DNA of 6,628 nt from Caldisericota bacterium (GTDB taxonomy: Bacteria; Caldisericota; Caldisericia; Cryosericales; Cryosericaceae). Made by a program: the position numbers and the translations under genes. A model generated the notes under the pieces. It made no database searches and was not told where the DNA came from. It saw only the letters and a program-made list of their open reading frames with translations. Location of the stretch: contig JAPLGJ010000237.1 of NCBI GenBank assembly GCA_026390215.1, forward strand, positions 1 to 6,628, in the 5' to 3' direction. Below, piece after piece: positions 3,690 through 6,628 of this stretch (positions are counted from its first letter, which is position 1; every line of letters begins with the position of its first letter).

Positions 3690-6628
3690 GTGAAGCCCGG
3701 CGAACGCAATACAGCCAGAGTATTCATTTTGCTCCGGTACGCCGTCATTGCTGGAGGAAGCGTCTGGTGGTTTCTTGCTGTGCTCACCCAGACTCCTGGT
3801 CCCATCGGGCTCGTGCTTCTGCCCGGGCTCCTTGTTGCCAGCATCGCCTTCAACGTCGCGCTTGACCTCATAGAACGCTTCGCGCCCCGCAGCGGGGCGG
3901 TGCGCGCCATCCTCCGCCACCAGATCCTGTTCGACGGCATCGCCATGAACCTCTACCTGGGGGCGCTGGGCAGTCCCCTGCTGATGGGCAAACCCATGTT
4001 CTATGGCGGAACGCGAATCCTGCCGTTTGACGTTAGCTTCGTCGTAAGTGGCACATTCGTCGTCATCGCGTCCATCCTCCTGCAGAACGGACGCTTTCTT
4101 CTGTACCTGATGGTAGCCCTTGCAAGCCTTGTGGCAAGCCAGGGATTGTCGATTGCCCGGCAGCAAGACGGCGGCTTCCTCCAGGCGCTCCAGTCGGCCA
4201 ACTGGGGAGAGATTGGCGCAGGGATGCTTGCTGTCGCAGGCGTGGGGATCCTGTCGTATGCTGCCGATGCACATGTCAGGCGCAGTCTTCGGGCCATGGA
4301 TACCCGCGTCGCCGATGTCAGTCGTGACAAGGACCGCATGCAGGCTGCCTTCCACAAGCTGTCTTTCCTTACCGCCATCATCCAGGACATGGCTGCATCT
4401 CAGGCCTATCAACAGGTCCTGGAGGCCATCACGGACCGCGCAGCGCTGTTCTTCTCAGCCGACGACGCCATGATAGCCACCATTGAAGCGGATATGGAGC
4501 ACCTGTCCGTCGTCGCCGCCAAGAGCGAGTACCGCGAGGCTCTCTCGCACCTGCGGATCCGACGAGGGGAGGGGATCCTGGGCAAGATCTTTGACGGCGA
4601 CACTCCCGAACTCATCAAGAATGCTCTGCTGGACCCGCGCGCCATGCAGATCTACGGCACCCCCGAAGAGCCTGAATCGATGATGGTCGCTCCACTGCGC
4701 AAAGGAAACCAGAAGTACGGCCTGGTATCTGTCAGCCGCATTGGCGTCGAGAATCCGTTCAACGAAGACGACCTGGCACTGTTCACGTCATTTGCAAACA
4801 TTGCAGCCTCAGTGCTGGACAACGCCGCGATGATGGAGGCTCTCAAGCGCAAGAACTTCACACTGACCGTCACCAACCAGCTGTCTTCCGCCATCGTCTC
4901 CCCCCTGCCGTTCGAGGAGGAGATCAATAACTTCCTCTCCATCATGAACAACGCGTTCCGGCTGTCGCGCATCAATCTGCTGATGCTGGAAAATGACCAC
5001 GTCAACCACTTCTTTACGGTGCCGCCGCCCAAGTCCCCTGTCTCGTCTCAGGAGGTCATTGCCCGCATGAACGCAGGAACAGGTGCCCTTGGACAGGCAC
5101 TGCGCGAGCGAACGATCGTCAATGTCGCCAACATCGCCGATCATGCCAACTACGTCACGGCCGATGAGGTGACGCGCAGTGAGCTGGCCATCCCGATGAA
5201 GAATGCGGAAGGGCGAGTCATCGCCGTACTCAACCTGGAAAGTGGCCAGCGTGACTACTTCACCAGCGACGTTGCGGCGGACGTCCTGGCAGTCGCCGGA
5301 GAGGTACAGGGATTCCTCCAGGTCAGGCTCATCTGGGAAGAAGTCAAAGAGCAGCGCAATATCCGCGAAGCCATCAACAGGGCAGAGCTGGAAAACATCG
5401 ACGTCTCGACGGCCGAACAGGCAACAGCGCATCTCAGTCGCCTCTTGCAGCGAATCCTGCCCGGACCGGGGAGTGTCGTCCTGCTGGAGAACTCGGGCAA
5501 CACGGCACGCGCCTGGACTGCCGTGCGGACATCCGGCATGGAAGAGGCAGAACCTGTCCGTCTCTTCGAAAGCGAGCTGCGGGCCCGACTGGCCGTAACA
5601 CACTCGTTGTCGCGCTCGGTCACCGGCCTGCTCCAGGGTCGTGACCTGCTGGTGCGTCAGCTGGACTTCGAGCAACGCCTCGTGGGCTTCGTCATCGTGG
5701 GCATCGGGGACCACAGGCTGCTCACTGTCAGCGAGACCAGTGCATTCGACCTCTTCATGGCCTATGCGGAGTCCGTTGTACAGAAGATCTTCGTGAAGCA
5801 GCGCTCCTCCCTGCTCACGAAGTATCGACTCGCGGCAAAGGAACTGTTCGACACCTCCTTCAAGCGCACAGACCTGCGACAGTTTCTGGCTGCCACGGCT
5901 CGCAAACTGCAGGAGGTCATGGAGGCGGACGGATCGGCATACATCCCCTTTGAACCGGAGTCGAGACAGCTGATCGTCAGCCAGGCCGATATCATCGGGT
6001 TCACTCCGGAGCCCGGAGCCGAGCCGGCCATTCTGGCCGAAGCGTTCAGCAGTCCGAGCATTTCGGTCGTCCATGCTGAAGTCCCGAACACCATGGTTCC
6101 ACTCGCTCCAGGGGCCATGACCGAGCTGACGCTCCGGATGGCGCTCGAGGGAATCCTGTACGGTGTCCTGTACGTCTCGTTCAAACGTCCCGTGCTTCTC
6201 ACGGACGAAGAGCGGCACATGGTGGAGGCGTTCGTCTCGGATTGCAGCTTGGTCGCCGAGAACATCCTGTACGTCCATCGCATCGACGAGCTCTCGGTGA
6301 CCGACGAGTTGACGGGCCTGGGCAACTATCGCGCGTTCGTGACGCACTCTGTCGAGCAGTCGGAGCGCACAGCGCGGTTTGGTGAAGTCTTCTCCCTCCT
6401 GTTCTTCGATATCGACGACTTCAAGAAGTACAACGACACCTACTCCCATCTAGACGGCAACCTCGCCCTTCAGAGCATCGCGGACATCCTGCGTCACAGC
6501 ATCCGGAGTGTCGATTCAGCCTACCGGTACGGCGGCGAGGAATTCGTCGTCCTGATGCCAGAGGCCTCTCGCACCGATGCCCGCAAGGCCGCTGAGCGTA
6601 TCCGCGCGTCTGTCGAACGCAACAGCGC
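3690..6628 (+). CDS. Membrane-bound multi-GAF diguanylate cyclase (GGDEF), 3' end outside window
   Basis: The frame is open from GTG 3690 to the window end, giving 979 residues with the C-terminus missing. Residues about 11-193 hold six predicted membrane helices (about 11-32, 37-58, 79-98, 113-132, 136-155, 172-192), an unassigned sensor-like region. A charged helix (197-220) leads to GAF-like modules at about 221-385 (with GEGILGKIF, 293-301) and 390-560 (with GTGALGQAL from 463 and AVLNLES, 512-518), a divergent one at 565-704 and another at 715-868. The GGDEF domain starts at DELTGLGN (872-879). It has the metal/substrate motif FDIDDFKKYND (906-916), the signature GGEEF (948-952) and an inhibitory site RSVD (939-942) exactly five residues before it. 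It should therefore make c-di-GMP from two GTP and be product-inhibited. The GAF ligands are unknown. A downstream EAL or other domain cannot be excluded because the end is missing. Confidence 0.92.
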   Translation, partial: MKPGERNTARVFILLRYAVIAGGSVWWFLAVLTQTPGPIGLVLLPGLLVASIAFNVALDLIERFAPRSGAVRAILRHQILFDGIAMNLYLGALGSPLLMGKPMFYGGTRILPFDVSFVVSGTFVVIASILLQNGRFLLYLMVALASLVASQGLSIARQQDGGFLQALQSANWGEIGAGMLAVAGVGILSYAADAHVRRSLRAMDTRVADVSRDKDRMQAAFHKLSFLTAIIQDMAASQAYQQVLEAITDRAALFFSADDAMIATIEADMEHLSVVAAKSEYREALSHLRIRRGEGILGKIFDGDTPELIKNALLDPRAMQIYGTPEEPESMMVAPLRKGNQKYGLVSVSRIGVENPFNEDDLALFTSFANIAASVLDNAAMMEALKRKNFTLTVTNQLSSAIVSPLPFEEEINNFLSIMNNAFRLSRINLLMLENDHVNHFFTVPPPKSPVSSQEVIARMNAGTGALGQALRERTIVNVANIADHANYVTADEVTRSELAIPMKNAEGRVIAVLNLESGQRDYFTSDVAADVLAVAGEVQGFLQVRLIWEEVKEQRNIREAINRAELENIDVSTAEQATAHLSRLLQRILPGPGSVVLLENSGNTARAWTAVRTSGMEEAEPVRLFESELRARLAVTHSLSRSVTGLLQGRDLLVRQLDFEQRLVGFVIVGIGDHRLLTVSETSAFDLFMAYAESVVQKIFVKQRSSLLTKYRLAAKELFDTSFKRTDLRQFLAATARKLQEVMEADGSAYIPFEPESRQLIVSQADIIGFTPEPGAEPAILAEAFSSPSISVVHAEVPNTMVPLAPGAMTELTLRMALEGILYGVLYVSFKRPVLLTDEERHMVEAFVSDCSLVAENILYVHRIDELSVTDELTGLGNYRAFVTHSVEQSERTARFGEVFSLLFFDIDDFKKYNDTYSHLDGNLALQSIADILRHSIRSVDSAYRYGGEEFVVLMPEASRTDARKAAERIRASVERNS
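3883..3899 (+). repeat. GC-rich inverted repeat inside the diguanylate cyclase gene
   Basis: CGCCCCG at 3883-3889 and CGGGGCG at 3893-3899 form a perfect 7-bp stem with the 3-base loop CAG. It lies about 190 bases into the gene and encodes the short cytoplasmic or external loop between predicted membrane helices 2 and 3 (residues about 65-70). No U-run follows, so it is not a normal intrinsic terminator. It may simply be a product of GC-rich coding. Confidence 0.5.

Noticed and set aside
3681..4412. A 243-codon minus-strand frame over the start of the cyclase gene
   Set aside because: The plus-strand frame there encodes regular membrane helices joined to clear GAF sequence. The minus-strand product has no membrane or domain pattern.
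4809..6449. A 546-codon open frame on the minus strand
   Set aside because: It lies wholly opposite the GAF/GGDEF gene, whose conserved motifs fix the coding strand. The antisense product has no recognisable domain and is rich in Asp, Glu, Arg, Gln and His, as expected of a shadow frame in GC-rich DNA.

Overview
This is a bacterial window, gene-dense and fairly GC-rich (about 60% by eye). All genes are on the plus strand. GTG starts occur beside ATG starts, and Shine-Dalgarno sequences are of the GGAGG / GAGGTGAT type. I cannot assign a phylum from the sequence. I see no mobile element, CRISPR array, tRNA or rRNA.

Layout. (1) Positions 1-272 are the 3' end of a ferrous iron transporter gene, feoB. 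(2) A 95-base gap holds a good sigma-70-like promoter. It leads into 368-1813, a TPR protein with a long Pro/Ser/Thr-rich linker and a lone C-terminal TPR-like helix pair. (3) Positions 1889-3568 hold four tightly packed small genes: an exported helical protein, a four-pass membrane protein, an ECF-type sigma factor and a one-pass membrane protein that is a candidate anti-sigma factor. The last three gaps are 9 bp, 5 bp and a 20-bp overlap, so these genes look co-transcribed and partly translationally coupled. A sequence resembling an ECF -35/-10 pair sits just upstream of the block, which would fit autoregulation. (4) A 121-base gap with another promoter-like sequence leads to a large sensor gene (3690 to beyond the window end). 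It has six predicted membrane helices, a short linker, about four GAF-like modules and a GGDEF domain with an intact GGEEF motif and an RxxD inhibitory site.

How it may work together. The four-gene block looks like a cell-envelope signalling module: the membrane protein would hold the sigma factor inactive until an envelope signal arrives, and the two accessory proteins are candidate sensors or regulators. The downstream gene is a membrane diguanylate cyclase likely to turn signals sensed by its membrane and GAF modules into c-di-GMP. No sequence evidence links the two systems beyond adjacency. The feoB fragment and TPR gene are probably independent units. The most interesting points are the sigma/anti-sigma block with two unrecognised partner genes and its ECF-like promoter.
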